Assembly (NCBI RefSeq): GCF_000317595.1
Contig: NZ_AEJC01000537.1
Location: 1-63,261, forward strand
DNA length: 63,261 bases
Source of the DNA: Streptomyces ipomoeae 91-03
GTDB taxonomy: Bacteria > Actinomycetota > Actinomycetes > Streptomycetales > Streptomycetaceae
Direction of reading: 5' to 3'
Part shown: piece by piece, positions 51,836-60,719 of the stretch
How positions within the stretch are numbered: position 1 is the first letter of the stretch
Layout of the letters: every line of letters starts with the position of its first letter
Notes under the pieces: generated by a model
Database searches by the model: none
What the model was told of the DNA's origin: nothing
What the model saw: the letters and a program-made list of their open reading frames with translations, nothing else
Position numbers and translations under genes: made by a program

Positions 51836-52912
51836 GTGATACACGAAAGCCTGTTGGAGACCCTTGGCATGACCCCCGTCATCCGGCTGCGCAAGCTCCT
51901 GCCACGGCCGCAGGACCGGATCTACGTGAAACTGGAGGGCGCGAATCCGTCCGGGAGCATCAAGGACCGTGCGGCCCTGTACATGGTCGAACAGGCCGAG
52001 CGCGCGGGCCTGCTGCGGCCGGGAGCGACGCTCGTGGAGTCGACCTCGGGCAACCTCGGCAAGTCCCTGGCTCTGATCGGTGCCGTCAAGGGCTACCGGG
52101 TGATCCTCGTGGTCGACCCCAAGACGCCCCAGTCCGTACTCGCCTACGCGACGAGCCTCGGCGCGGAACTCGACACGGTCGCCCGGCCCGACGCGAACGG
52201 GAGCTATCAGACGGCCCGCATCCGGCGGGTGCGCCAACTGGTCCGCGAGATCCCCGGCGCGTACACCCTGGATCAGTACGACAACCCGCACAACCCGGAG
52301 GCACACCGGCTGCACACCGCCCAGGAGATCGTGAAGGACTTCGACCGGTTGTCGGCGCTGGTCGCCACGGTCAGCACCGGGGGCCATCTCAGCGGGCTGA
52401 GCGCCGCGCTCAAGGAACGGTTCCCCGCCCTGCACGTCCGGGCCGTCGACGCCGCCGGATCGGCGGCCTTCGGCCACCCGTTCGAGCCGTACCGGATGCG
52501 GGGCATCGGCCTGAGCTGGCGCCCCGGCAACCTGGACCGCGGTCCGGTCGACTCCCTGCACCGGGTCACCGACACCGAGGCCCTGTCCGTGTGCCGGGTG
52601 CTGGCCGCCGAGGAAGGCCTGCTGCTGGGCGAGTCCGGTGGGGCGGCGGTCTTCGCGGCCCTCGGCTACGCCGCCGCGCACCCCGGCGAGCCGGTCCTGG
52701 CCATCGCGCCGGACACCGGGGCCAACTATCTGTACGAGACGTACGACGATCAGTGGCTGCGCGACCACGGCACCCCGCTGGAGGCCCTGTGGCGGACCAG
52801 GGACGACCTGCTGCGCCATGCCCGCCACCCACTCCACCCACCGGCCGCCGTGGCAGCGGACTTCGGTCCCGCGGCGGGATCCGGCCAGGTCGTGACGGGA
52901 GGGCGGGCATGA
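51836..52912 (+). CDS. Cysteine-synthase-like PLP enzyme (SbnA/CysK group)
   Basis: 358 residues from the GTG at 51836 (ATGGAGG before it). PLP Lys in NPSGSIKDRAAL, substrate loop in ESTSGNLGKSLAL and phosphate loop VSTGGHLSG, where the usual GTGGT is changed to STGGH. The fold performs beta-replacement on O-acyl- or O-phospho-serine. The altered loop and missing partners resemble enzymes that make diaminopropionate or non-protein amino acids. It overlaps the next gene by 4 bp. Confidence 0.88.
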   Translation: MIHESLLETLGMTPVIRLRKLLPRPQDRIYVKLEGANPSGSIKDRAALYMVEQAERAGLLRPGATLVESTSGNLGKSLALIGAVKGYRVILVVDPKTPQSVLAYATSLGAELDTVARPDANGSYQTARIRRVRQLVREIPGAYTLDQYDNPHNPEAHRLHTAQEIVKDFDRLSALVATVSTGGHLSGLSAALKERFPALHVRAVDAAGSAAFGHPFEPYRMRGIGLSWRPGNLDRGPVDSLHRVTDTEALSVCRVLAAEEGLLLGESGGAAVFAALGYAAAHPGEPVLAIAPDTGANYLYETYDDQWLRDHGTPLEALWRTRDDLLRHARHPLHPPAAVAADFGPAAGSGQVVTGGRA

Positions 52913-54417
52913 CCATCCGTACCGGAGCCGAATATCTGCGGGGACTGAGCGACGGACGCGAGGTCTGGCTCGCCGGGCGGCGGGTCGACGACGTACTCGC
53001 CGAACCCGTCCTCGCCGCCGCCGCGCACACCGTCGCCCGCCTGTACGACCAGCAGCACGACCCGCTGCTGCGCGAGGTGCTCACCTACCAGGACGGTGGC
53101 CGGCGCTACCCCCTGTCACTGGCCGCGCCGCGTGACGCCCAGGCCCTGCGCCGGCGCGGAGCCGCGTTCCGGGCCACCGCCGAGACCACCTTCGGACTGC
53201 TGGGCCGGTCACCCGACTTCGTGAACACCGCGGTCACCGCCTTCGCCTCGGCCGCCCCGTTCTTCGACAAGGCCGACCCGCGCTTCGGCCGCAACGTCAC
53301 CGCCTACCACGCCGCCTGTCTGGACGGCGACCCGTTCCTGTCGCACGCCACCATCAACCCGCCGCTCAGCCGCGCCCACTCCTCGCACGAGCAGGACGAT
53401 CCCGACGTCCACCTCAGGATCGTCCGGGAGACGAGCGAGGGCGTCGTGGTGCGCGGAGCCAAACTCATCGGCACCCTGGTGCCCGTCGCCGACGAGATCG
53501 TCGTCTTCCCGCTGCCCGGATACCGGCCCGGCGACGAGGCGTACACGATCGCCTTCGCGATCCCGGTGGCCACGCCGGGGCTGCGGATCATCTGCCGGGA
53601 ACCCCTGGTCGCCGACCCCACCCGGCTGCTCAGCACCCCCCTCGCTCCGTACGAGGAGATCGACGCCACCTGTGTCTTCGACGACGTACTCGTTCCCTGG
53701 GACCGGGTGTTCTTCCACGGCGACGTCGATGCCGCCAACCGCCTGTACGACGCGACGACCGCCCGGCATCACACCGGCCAGCACGGCATCGTCCGGGGTG
53801 CGGTCAAGGCCGAACTCCTCGCCGGTGTCGCCGTCGCCCTGGCCGAGATGTCCGGCACCGACACCTTTCTGCACGTCAAGGAGATGCTGGGCGAGGTGCT
53901 GGGAGCCCTGGAACTCGCCAGGGCCGGCGTCCTGGCCGCCGAGGCCGACGCCTCGCCGAGCGAGTGGGGCACCCTCACCCCGGCGATCGCCCCGGTGCTC
54001 GCCCTGCGCTACCACTTCCCCAGGATGACCAGCCGGATGATCGAGGTGATCCAGCTCCTGGGCGGCGGCAGCCTGCTGAGCACCCCGGCCGAGGAGGATC
54101 TGCGCAGCGAGCTGTGGCCCGGTATCGAGCGCTACTTCCGAGGCGCGCACGGAGTCTCCGCGGAGCAGCGCGTCCGGTTGCTCAAGCTCGCCTGGGACGC
54201 CACCGGCAGCGCCTTCGGCCAGCGCCAGATGCAGTACGAGCGCTACCACTCCGGCGATCCGGTACGGCTGGCCGCCGCCCAGTACACGGGTTACGACACC
54301 GCCCCCCTGCTGCGGACCGTGCAGCGGGCCATGCACCCGGCGGGACGGCAGGAGGCGGACGGGGCTTCGGGCGCGGACCCGGGGGAGGCCCGCGCGCCGG
54401 GGGAGGTCCGCTGGTGA
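52909..54417 (+). CDS. HpaB-family FADH2-dependent monooxygenase
   Basis: 502 residues, the usual length of 4-hydroxyphenylacetate 3-monooxygenase large subunits. The N-terminus (IRTGAEYLRGLSDGREVWLAGRRVDDV) and FLSHATINPPLSRA, TCVFDDVLVPWDRVF and EVIQLLGGGSLLSTP match the HpaB family (acyl-CoA dehydrogenase fold). It uses reduced flavin, probably made by the reductase encoded next. Substrates in the family are phenols, but related enzymes oxidise nitrogen or other amines. Starts inside the previous stop (ATGA). The last 35 residues are a variable Gly/Ala-rich tail. Confidence 0.92.
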   Translation: MTIRTGAEYLRGLSDGREVWLAGRRVDDVLAEPVLAAAAHTVARLYDQQHDPLLREVLTYQDGGRRYPLSLAAPRDAQALRRRGAAFRATAETTFGLLGRSPDFVNTAVTAFASAAPFFDKADPRFGRNVTAYHAACLDGDPFLSHATINPPLSRAHSSHEQDDPDVHLRIVRETSEGVVVRGAKLIGTLVPVADEIVVFPLPGYRPGDEAYTIAFAIPVATPGLRIICREPLVADPTRLLSTPLAPYEEIDATCVFDDVLVPWDRVFFHGDVDAANRLYDATTARHHTGQHGIVRGAVKAELLAGVAVALAEMSGTDTFLHVKEMLGEVLGALELARAGVLAAEADASPSEWGTLTPAIAPVLALRYHFPRMTSRMIEVIQLLGGGSLLSTPAEEDLRSELWPGIERYFRGAHGVSAEQRVRLLKLAWDATGSAFGQRQMQYERYHSGDPVRLAAAQYTGYDTAPLLRTVQRAMHPAGRQEADGASGADPGEARAPGEVRW

Positions 54418-55004
54418 TCGCCGCCGAACCCTGCCGGATCCTGGTGCTGGGCGGGGCCGCCGCCCCCTTCTCCCGTACCCGTTCCGTCGCGGAACTCGTC
54501 TGCCGTGAGACAGCCGAAGCCGGCAGCACATCAGTCCTGCGCGACCTCGCCGAATACCCGCTCCCGCTGTTGCACACCGAGGCCGACGGCTCGTCGGTCC
54601 TGACCGACCTGCGGGCCCAGGCCGAGTGGGCGGACGGCATGGTCCTGGTCACGCCCTGCTATCACGGCAGCTACTCGGGCATCCTCAAGAACTGCCTCGA
54701 CCATCTGCGCGGGGACGCGCTGCGCGGCAAGCCCGTAGGCGTGGTGTCGGTCGGCGCGTCGCTGACGGCCGTTCAGGCGAGCGAGCACCTGCGCGCGGTC
54801 GCCCGCGCCCTGGGCTGCGTCACCGCACCGACCCAGGCCGTGGTGGTGGACGGCAGCCTCACCTGGGGGAAGGACCTGGATCCGGAAACACGCCACCGGA
54901 TCACACGGATGATCGTCGAGCTGCACGCGCTCGCCGGAGCGACCGCTCTGCTCCGGCAGAGCGCCGCCACCGTGGACGCCCTGTCATCGGCCGACCACCC
55001 ATGA
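54414..55004 (+). CDS. NAD(P)H-dependent FMN/flavin reductase
   Basis: 196 residues from a GTG overlapping the HpaB-like stop. Flavodoxin-like fold: VLGGAAAPFSRTRSVAELV, then TPCYHGSYSGILKNCLDHL (flavin-binding loop) and VGVVSVGASLTA. Overlap with the monooxygenase strongly suggests it supplies FADH2 or FMNH2 to it. It closes the plus-strand operon. Confidence 0.9.
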   Translation: MIAAEPCRILVLGGAAAPFSRTRSVAELVCRETAEAGSTSVLRDLAEYPLPLLHTEADGSSVLTDLRAQAEWADGMVLVTPCYHGSYSGILKNCLDHLRGDALRGKPVGVVSVGASLTAVQASEHLRAVARALGCVTAPTQAVVVDGSLTWGKDLDPETRHRITRMIVELHALAGATALLRQSAATVDALSSADHP

Positions 55005-55214
55005 GGCCGACGCGTCCGCCATCCTCTCCCCCCCCCACGCCGCCGGAACCGCCCCGAAGCTGCGGAACCCACGGTGCGTCGCCTGCCGCTGCCTACGGCG
55101 GCTGAGAAGGGGGTGCGGATGCGCAGGCAGCGCGGAAGATACGGCCGGTTGCTGTAATCCCGAGGAGGCGGCGGACACAAACAGTCTGCGAGCATCATCG
55201 GAAGGGGAGGCCGT
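55005..55214. other. Gap upstream of sigma-like fragment
   Basis: 210 bp with a C-run (ccccccccacgccg) and no gene I can support. A GAAGGGGAGG precedes the sigma-like frame. Confidence 0.5.
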
Positions 55215-55532
55215 GTGGGCGAGATCGCGGACGAGTGGTCCCGGTTCGAGGCGGTGTACCGGGACTCGTACCACGCCGTGGCGCGGTACCTGGCGCGCAG
55301 ACTCACCCCGGACCTGGTCGATGACGCTGCCTCGGAGGTCTTCACCATCGCCCGGGAACGCCGGTCGACGAAGCGGGGCCCCGCTCTGCCGTGGCTGTAC
55401 GGCATCGCCCGGCGGGTCGCCGCCAACGCGCGGCGCTCCCAGGGACGGGCGGACCGGCCGGCCGGCCGACTGCGCAGCGAGGAGGACACGCACGGCGCCT
55501 CGACGTGCCCGTCCCCGCCACCCTCGACGTGA
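55215..55532 (+). pseudogene. Truncated ECF-type sigma factor, region 2 only
   Basis: 105 residues from the GTG at 55215 (GGGAGG upstream). ECF region 2 is clear (FEAVYRDSYHAVARYLARRL, DDAASEVFTIARE, LPWLYGIARRVAANARR) but the protein stops before region 4, the -35 binding helix-turn-helix. Sequence just after it in another frame (VPATLDVTETLERGRVP) looks like the linker to a lost region 4, implying a frameshift or 3' deletion. A functional short protein is possible but I think it is a decayed gene. Confidence 0.7.
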
Positions 55533-55663
55533 CCGAGACGTTGGAGCGGGGCAGGGTGCCGACGACCGACGAGAGGCCCTGAGCGATGCCGGCACGCGGG
55601 GAATTCATCCGGCACATCCGTGATGGGTCTGGCGGAACACCGCTGCGTCTTCGGCCTGTCCCC

Positions 55664-57031
55664 TCAGCACTCGATGATGTTGACCGCCAACCCGCCCCGC
55701 GCCGTCTCCTTGTACTTGACGCTCATGTCGGCGCCCGTGTCCTTCATGGTCTTGATGACCTTGTCCAGGGACACCTTGTGGGAGCCGTCGCCGCGCATGG
55801 CCATGCGGGCGGCGGTGACCGCCTTGACCGCGGCCATGCCGTTGCGTTCGATGCAGGGGATCTGGACGAGGCCGCCGACGGGGTCGCACGTCAGGCCCAG
55901 GTTGTGCTCCATGCCGATCTCGGCGGCGTTCTCGACCTGTTCGGGGGAGCCGCCCAGGACCTCGGCCAGCGCACCCGCCGCCATCGAGCAGGCGGAGCCC
56001 ACCTCGCCCTGGCAGCCGACCTCGGCGCCGGAGATGGAGGCGTTCTCCTTGAAGAGCATGCCGATGGCACCGGCGGCCAGCAGAAACCTCACCACCCCGT
56101 CCTCGTCCGCGCCCGGCACGAAGTTGATGTAGTAGTGCAGGACGGCGGGGATGATGCCGGCCGCGCCGTTCGTCGGGGCCGTCACCACCCGGCCCCCCGC
56201 CGCGTTCTCCTCGTTCACGGCCATCGCGTAGAGCGTGATCCACTCCATCGAGCGGGCCAACGGTTCGCCCTCGGCGCGGAGTTGGCGGGCCGAGACGGCG
56301 GCGCGGCGGCGGACGCGCAGGCCGCCCGGCAGGATGCCCTCGCGGGACATGCCCCGTGACACACACGCCTGCATCACCCGCCAGATGTCCAGCAGCCCGG
56401 CGCGGATCTCGTCCTCCGTGCGCCAGGCGCGTTCGTTCTCCAGCATCAGCGCGGAGATGGACAGACCCGTCTCCTTCGTCTGGCGGAGCAGCTCGTCGCC
56501 GGTGCGGAAGGGGTACTTGAGGGGCGTGTCGTCGAGTTTGATGCGGTCGGCGCCCACGGCGTCCTCGTCGACCACGAAGCCGCCGCCCACCGAGTAGTAC
56601 GTCTTCGACAGCAGCTCGGCACCCGTGGCGTCGTACGCCCAGAGCGTCATGCCGTTGGCGTGGTACGGCAGTGCCTTGCGGCGGTGCAGGACCAGGTCCT
56701 TGGCGAAGGAGAACGGAATCTCGTGTTCCCCGAGGAGCCCGATCCGGCCCGACTCCTTGATGCGCTCCACCCGTTCGTCCGCCGTCTCCACGTCCACGGT
56801 GCGCGGTGAGTCGCCCTCCAGGCCCAGCAGTACGGCCTTGGGGGTGCCGTGGCCGTGGCCGGTCGCGCCCAGGGAGCCGTACAGCTCGCACCGCAGCGAG
56901 GCCACCGACGACAGCAACTCCTCGTTGCGCAGCCGGCGGGCGAACATACGGGCGGCGCGCATGGGGCCGACCGTGTGGGAGCTGGACGGGCCGATACCGA
57001 TCGAGAACAGGTCGAAGACCGAAATGGCCAC
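55664..57031 (-). CDS. sdaA: L-serine ammonia-lyase (iron-sulfur type)
   Basis: 455 residues from the GTG at 57031 (GAGGAG 6 nt upstream). The alpha and beta domains are fused in one chain: ISVFDLFSIGIGPSSSHTVGPMRAA at the N-terminus, and cluster cysteines in GCQGEVGSACSM and GLTCDPVGG. It converts L-serine to pyruvate and ammonia with a [4Fe-4S] cluster. It is the last gene of the gcvT-gcvH-glyA run, 217 bp from glyA. Confidence 0.96.
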   Translation of the reverse strand: MAISVFDLFSIGIGPSSSHTVGPMRAARMFARRLRNEELLSSVASLRCELYGSLGATGHGHGTPKAVLLGLEGDSPRTVDVETADERVERIKESGRIGLLGEHEIPFSFAKDLVLHRRKALPYHANGMTLWAYDATGAELLSKTYYSVGGGFVVDEDAVGADRIKLDDTPLKYPFRTGDELLRQTKETGLSISALMLENERAWRTEDEIRAGLLDIWRVMQACVSRGMSREGILPGGLRVRRRAAVSARQLRAEGEPLARSMEWITLYAMAVNEENAAGGRVVTAPTNGAAGIIPAVLHYYINFVPGADEDGVVRFLLAAGAIGMLFKENASISGAEVGCQGEVGSACSMAAGALAEVLGGSPEQVENAAEIGMEHNLGLTCDPVGGLVQIPCIERNGMAAVKAVTAARMAMRGDGSHKVSLDKVIKTMKDTGADMSVKYKETARGGLAVNIIEC

Positions 57032-57190
57032 GGTGACTCCTCAGAACGGGATGGCGCGAAGGGGGGAGGGAGCGACGGGGCGCCGCGCGCTCTGGAAGCA
57101 CACCTCCAGTGTGCGCGGCGCCCTCGACGAGCGGCATTGCGTGCCCATGAAGCCGGGGTTACTTCCCGGGGGCCGCCGCCAGGGGTACTT

Positions 57191-57260
57191 CGTTGCTTCT
57201 TGAGGACTGCTTCCCGAAGGTTGCTTCCCAAGGGCTGCTTCCCGAGAGCTACTTCCCGAG
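57191..57260. repeat. Five 14-bp tandem repeats spanning the glyA stop codon
   Basis: On the minus strand the unit CTCGGGAAG(T/C)A(G/A)CT repeats five times with decreasing likeness (57260-57247, 57246-57233, 57232-57219, 57218-57205, 57204-57191). The first copy contains the last codons and stop of glyA (Leu-Gly-Lys-stop), so later copies are duplications of the gene's end in non-coding sequence. Confidence 0.85.
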
Positions 57261-58535
57261 GCCGGGGTACAGCGGGTGCTTGTCGGCGAGGACCTGCACC
57301 CGTGCCTTCAGCGCCTCGGCCTCGGCCTCCCCGAAGGGAGAAGGCGCCTTGAGGGTCTCGGCGATGACGTCCGCGACCTCCGCGAAGTCCTCGGCCGTGA
57401 ACCCGCGCGTCGCCAGCGCCGGGGTGCCGATCCGCAGGCCCGAGGTCACCATCGGCGGGCGCGGGTCGTTGGGGACGGCGTTGCGGTTGACCGTGATGCC
57501 GACCTCGTGGAGACGGTCCTCGGCCTGCTGCCCGTCCAGCTCCGACTCCCGCAGATCCACCAGGAGAAGGTGCACGTCCGTGCCACCGGACAGCACGTTC
57601 ACCCCGGCCTCGCGGGCGTCCGCGGCCGTCAGACGCTCCGCCAGGATCCGTGCGCCCTCGACCGTACGGCGCTGCCGCTCCTTGAACTCCTCGCTCGCCG
57701 CGACCTTGAAGGACACCGCCTTCGCCGCGATCACATGCTCCAGCGGGCCGCCCTGGAAGCCCGGGAACACGGACGAGTTCAGCTTCTTCGCGAAGTCCTT
57801 CTTCGCCAGGATGATCCCGCCACGCGGTCCGCCCAGGGTCTTGTGCGTCGTGGAGGTGACCACGTCCGCGTACTCGACCGGGTTCGGGTGCAGCCCCGCC
57901 GCGACCAGACCGGCGAAGTGGGCCATGTCCACCCACAGGTACGCCTCGACGGCGTCGGCTATGCGGCGGAACTCGGCGAAGTCCAGCCGGCGCGGGTACG
58001 CCGACCAGCCCGCGATGATGACCTTCGGCCGGTGCTCCTTGGCGAGCCGCTCGACCTCGTCCATGTCGACGAGACCGTCGTCCCCCACGTGGTACGGGAC
58101 GACATTGAACTGCTTGCCGGAGAAGTTCAGCCGCATCCCGTGCGTCAGGTGCCCGCCGTGCGCCAGATCGAGGCCGAGGACGGTGTCACCGGGCTGGGCC
58201 AGCGCGAACAGCGCCGCCTGGTTGGCGGAGGCGCCGGAGTGCGGCTGGACGTTGGCGTACTCGGCGCCGAACAGCTCCTTGAGGCGGTCGATCGCGATCT
58301 GCTCGGTGACGTCGACGTGTTCGCAGCCGCCGTAGTAGCGGCGGCCGGGGTAGCCCTCGGCGTACTTGTTGGTCAGGACCGAGCCCTGGGCCTCCATGAC
58401 CGCGAGGGGCGCGAAGTTCTCGGAGGCGATCATTTCCAGGGTGGACTGCTGGCGGTTCAGCTCGGCGTCGACGGCGGCGGCGACCTCCGGGTCCAACTCG
58501 TGCAGGGACGTGTTCAGAAGCGACATCTCAGACAT
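57249..58535 (-). CDS. glyA: Serine hydroxymethyltransferase
   Basis: 428 residues; ATG at 58535 with GAGGAG about 12 nt upstream (ATG at 58526 is an alternative). PLP motif VVTSTTHKTLGGPRGG, NRQQSTLEMIASENF and YAEGYPGRRYYGG are characteristic. It interconverts serine and glycine with tetrahydrofolate. Sits between gcvH and sdaA in the same orientation, so serine and glycine use is expressed together. The end carries the tandem repeat noted separately. Confidence 0.97.
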   Translation of the reverse strand: MSEMSLLNTSLHELDPEVAAAVDAELNRQQSTLEMIASENFAPLAVMEAQGSVLTNKYAEGYPGRRYYGGCEHVDVTEQIAIDRLKELFGAEYANVQPHSGASANQAALFALAQPGDTVLGLDLAHGGHLTHGMRLNFSGKQFNVVPYHVGDDGLVDMDEVERLAKEHRPKVIIAGWSAYPRRLDFAEFRRIADAVEAYLWVDMAHFAGLVAAGLHPNPVEYADVVTSTTHKTLGGPRGGIILAKKDFAKKLNSSVFPGFQGGPLEHVIAAKAVSFKVAASEEFKERQRRTVEGARILAERLTAADAREAGVNVLSGGTDVHLLLVDLRESELDGQQAEDRLHEVGITVNRNAVPNDPRPPMVTSGLRIGTPALATRGFTAEDFAEVADVIAETLKAPSPFGEAEAEALKARVQVLADKHPLYPGLGK

Positions 58536-58551
58536 GAAGGTCTACGACTCC

Positions 58552-58929
58552 TCAGCCGGCGGTGTGGGCGGTGTACTCGTCGGCGGAGAGCAGATCGGCC
58601 GGCTCCTCCGCGACGCGTACCTTGAACAGCCAGCCGCCCTCGAACGGGGCGGTGTTCACCAGCGACGGGTCGTCGACCACGTCCTCGTTGACCGCGGTCA
58701 CCTCACCGCTGACCGGCGAATACAGTTCGCTGACCGACTTCGTCGACTCCAGCTCGCCGCAGGTCTCGCCCGCGGTCACCGTGGAGCCCACGTCGGGGAG
58801 CTGGGCGTAGACGACATCGCCGAGCGCGTTCGCCGCGAACTCCGTGATGCCGACCGTCGAGACGCCGTCCTCGGCGTCCGACAGCCACTCGTGCTCCTTG
58901 CTGTAGCGCAGCTGCTGGGGGTTGCTCAT
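58552..58929 (-). CDS. gcvH: Glycine cleavage system H protein
   Basis: 125 residues from the ATG at 58929. The lipoyl Lys is in ELESTKSVSEL; EHEWLSD and GITEFAANALGD are typical. It carries the aminomethyl group between P, T and L proteins; gcvP is not in the window. Located between glyA and gcvT; the 185 bp before it hold the second repeat array. Confidence 0.96.
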   Translation of the reverse strand: MSNPQQLRYSKEHEWLSDAEDGVSTVGITEFAANALGDVVYAQLPDVGSTVTAGETCGELESTKSVSELYSPVSGEVTAVNEDVVDDPSLVNTAPFEGGWLFKVRVAEEPADLLSADEYTAHTAG

Positions 58930-59021
58930 GGCCTGAATTCTCCTGTACGCGGGGGAGTGCTGATGACTGGGGGGACTGCTGAAACCAGGGATGAGCTGAG
59001 CGGATCTGCCCAGCCTCACCC

Positions 59022-59121
59022 TGGACGGCTACGCCGCTGTCGCTCACGGACGTCTACGCCACTCTCGCTCGCCGACGTCTTCGCCGATGCCGCTTCCGAA
59101 CGTCTACGACGGTGTCACTTC
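59022..59121. repeat. Four 25-bp tandem repeats spanning the gcvT stop codon
   Basis: Units at 59022-59046, 59047-59071, 59072-59096 and 59097-59121 share c(g/c)gacgtctacgcc...cgctt-like sequence. The fourth includes the gcvT stop (59115-59117). As with glyA, copies extend from the gene's 3' end into the spacer before gcvH. Confidence 0.8.
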
Positions 59122-60233
59122 TGCCGCTTGTAGAAGGGCAGCGCCACGACTTCGTACGGCTCGTGGGTGCCGCGGATGTCCACGCCGACCCCGGCCGTGC
59201 CCGGCGCGGAGTGCGCGGCGTCGACGTACGCCATGGCGATGGGCCGGCCCAGGGTCGGGGAGGGGGCGCCGGAGGTGACCTCGCCGATGACCTCGCCGCC
59301 GGCGGCGACCGGGTATCCGGCGCGCGGGACCCGGCGGCCCTCGGCGACCAGCCCGACGAGGACGCGCGGCGGGTCGCTCTCGGCCCTGGCGGCGGCCTCG
59401 GCGAGCGCCGTACGCCCCACGAAGTCGCCCTCCTTCTCGAACTTCACGACCCGCCCGAGCCCGGCGTCGAACGGCGTCAGCTCCGTGGACAGCTCATGCC
59501 CGTACAGCGGCATCCCCGCCTCCAGGCGCAGCGTGTCCCGGCAGGACAGCCCGCAGGGCACCAGGCCGATGCCCTCGCCCGCCTTGGTCAGCGCCTGCCA
59601 CAGCTCGACGGCGTGCTCCGGCTTCACGAACAGCTCGAAGCCGTCCTCGCCGGTGTACCCGGTGCGCGCGATCAGCGCCGGGACACCGGCGACCGTGCCG
59701 GGCAGGCCCGCGTAGTACTTGAGGCCGTCGACGTCGGCGTCGGTGAGGGACTTGAGGATGCCGGGCGACTCGGGGCCCTGGACGGCGATCAGCGCGTACG
59801 CGTCCCGGTCGTCGCGCACCTCGGCGTCGAAGCCGGTGGAACGTTCCCGCAGCGCGTCCAGCACCACCTGGGCGTTGGAGGCGTTGGCGACGACCAGGTA
59901 ATCGGTCTCCGTGAGCCGGTAGACGATCAGGTCGTCGAGGATGCCGCCGTCCTCGCGGCAGATCATGGTGTAGCGGGCGCGGCCCACCTTCACGCCCCCG
60001 ATGTCGCCGACGAGGGCGTGGTTCAGGAGGCCGGCCGCCTGCGGCCCGGTCACCGTGATCTCGCCCATGTGCGAGAGGTCGAAGAGCCCGGCCCTCGTCC
60101 GGACGGCGTTGTGCTCGTCGCGCTCGGAGCCGTACCGCAGGGGCATGTCCCACCCCGCGAAGTCGGTCATCGTCGCGCCCAGCGAGCGATGCAGGGCATC
60201 GAGCGCGGTATGGCGCAGGGGACTGCTGTTCAT
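59115..60233 (-). CDS. gcvT: Glycine cleavage system T protein (aminomethyltransferase)
   Basis: 372 residues from the ATG at 60233 (GGGAGC 9 nt upstream). MTDFAGWDMPLRYG, TRAGLFDLSHMGEI and the C-terminal LVAEGRRVPRAGYPV are typical. It releases the aminomethyl group as methylene-tetrahydrofolate and ammonia. First gene of the gcvT-gcvH-glyA-sdaA run, under the riboswitch. Confidence 0.97.
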   Translation of the reverse strand: MNSSPLRHTALDALHRSLGATMTDFAGWDMPLRYGSERDEHNAVRTRAGLFDLSHMGEITVTGPQAAGLLNHALVGDIGGVKVGRARYTMICREDGGILDDLIVYRLTETDYLVVANASNAQVVLDALRERSTGFDAEVRDDRDAYALIAVQGPESPGILKSLTDADVDGLKYYAGLPGTVAGVPALIARTGYTGEDGFELFVKPEHAVELWQALTKAGEGIGLVPCGLSCRDTLRLEAGMPLYGHELSTELTPFDAGLGRVVKFEKEGDFVGRTALAEAAARAESDPPRVLVGLVAEGRRVPRAGYPVAAGGEVIGEVTSGAPSPTLGRPIAMAYVDAAHSAPGTAGVGVDIRGTHEPYEVVALPFYKRQK

Positions 60234-60719
60234 CGGTTCTGCTCCCAAGGCATGACAGGCGAGGAAAGTTCCTCCCCATCTGTCATCGGAACCTGAGAGG
60301 TTCATCACGACCGTACGTACGGGGGTTGTGACCGTACGTACCCGTGGCCGTGACTTGCACCGTGGGTGGAGCCGCCGCGAAGCGGCTCGCTTTTCAGATG
60401 TGCCTCGCCCGCGCGGTATCTGGGCCTGAGAGATTCAAGGGAGGGACTTGCTCCTTCGGCGCCCCGGCGAACGACTGCCGAGGGCTCTCCCGCGCGGATT
60501 CAAGCGGCCGGTATGCAGTTGGCGCGCACATCATTGCACGCATCGGCGCGGCACGGCAGGGGGACCGTCCACAGGTGGGGGACAGGGGCAACAGGCGGGC
60601 ACCGCCGGTCCGTAGCACTCTTGTGGCAGTACGAGGACTGAACCCGGAGGGATCGGGCATTACCTTCTCTTTACAGTCGGTGGGGATGGGTCTTCCAACC
60701 CCTGGGGAGGACGATCACG
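60234..60719. other. Intergenic region holding the glycine riboswitch and divergent promoters
   Basis: 486 bp between divergent gcvT and the kinase-like gene. Minus-strand half is the riboswitch annotated separately; the rest, near 60500-60719, should contain promoters in both directions. A palindromic gtacgtacgg lies near 60310. Confidence 0.6.
60265..60497 (-). promoter_or_regulatory. Tandem glycine riboswitch upstream of gcvT
   Basis: On the minus strand the first aptamer (60497-60408) shows GCGCGGGAGAGCCC, then CGCCGAAGGAGCAAG and CTCTCAGGCCCAGATACCGCGCGG, all diagnostic of glycine aptamer I. The second half (60300-60270) has CCTCTCAGGTTCCGATGACAGATGGGG, the 3' part of aptamer II, with a GTACGTACGG hairpin-rich linker between. 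Place and order match the tandem switch that turns on gcvT when glycine is abundant. Confidence 0.88.

Noticed and set aside
59115..60308. Longer gcvT start (60308)
   Set aside because: It would include aptamer II of the riboswitch; the ATG at 60233 has a ribosome site.
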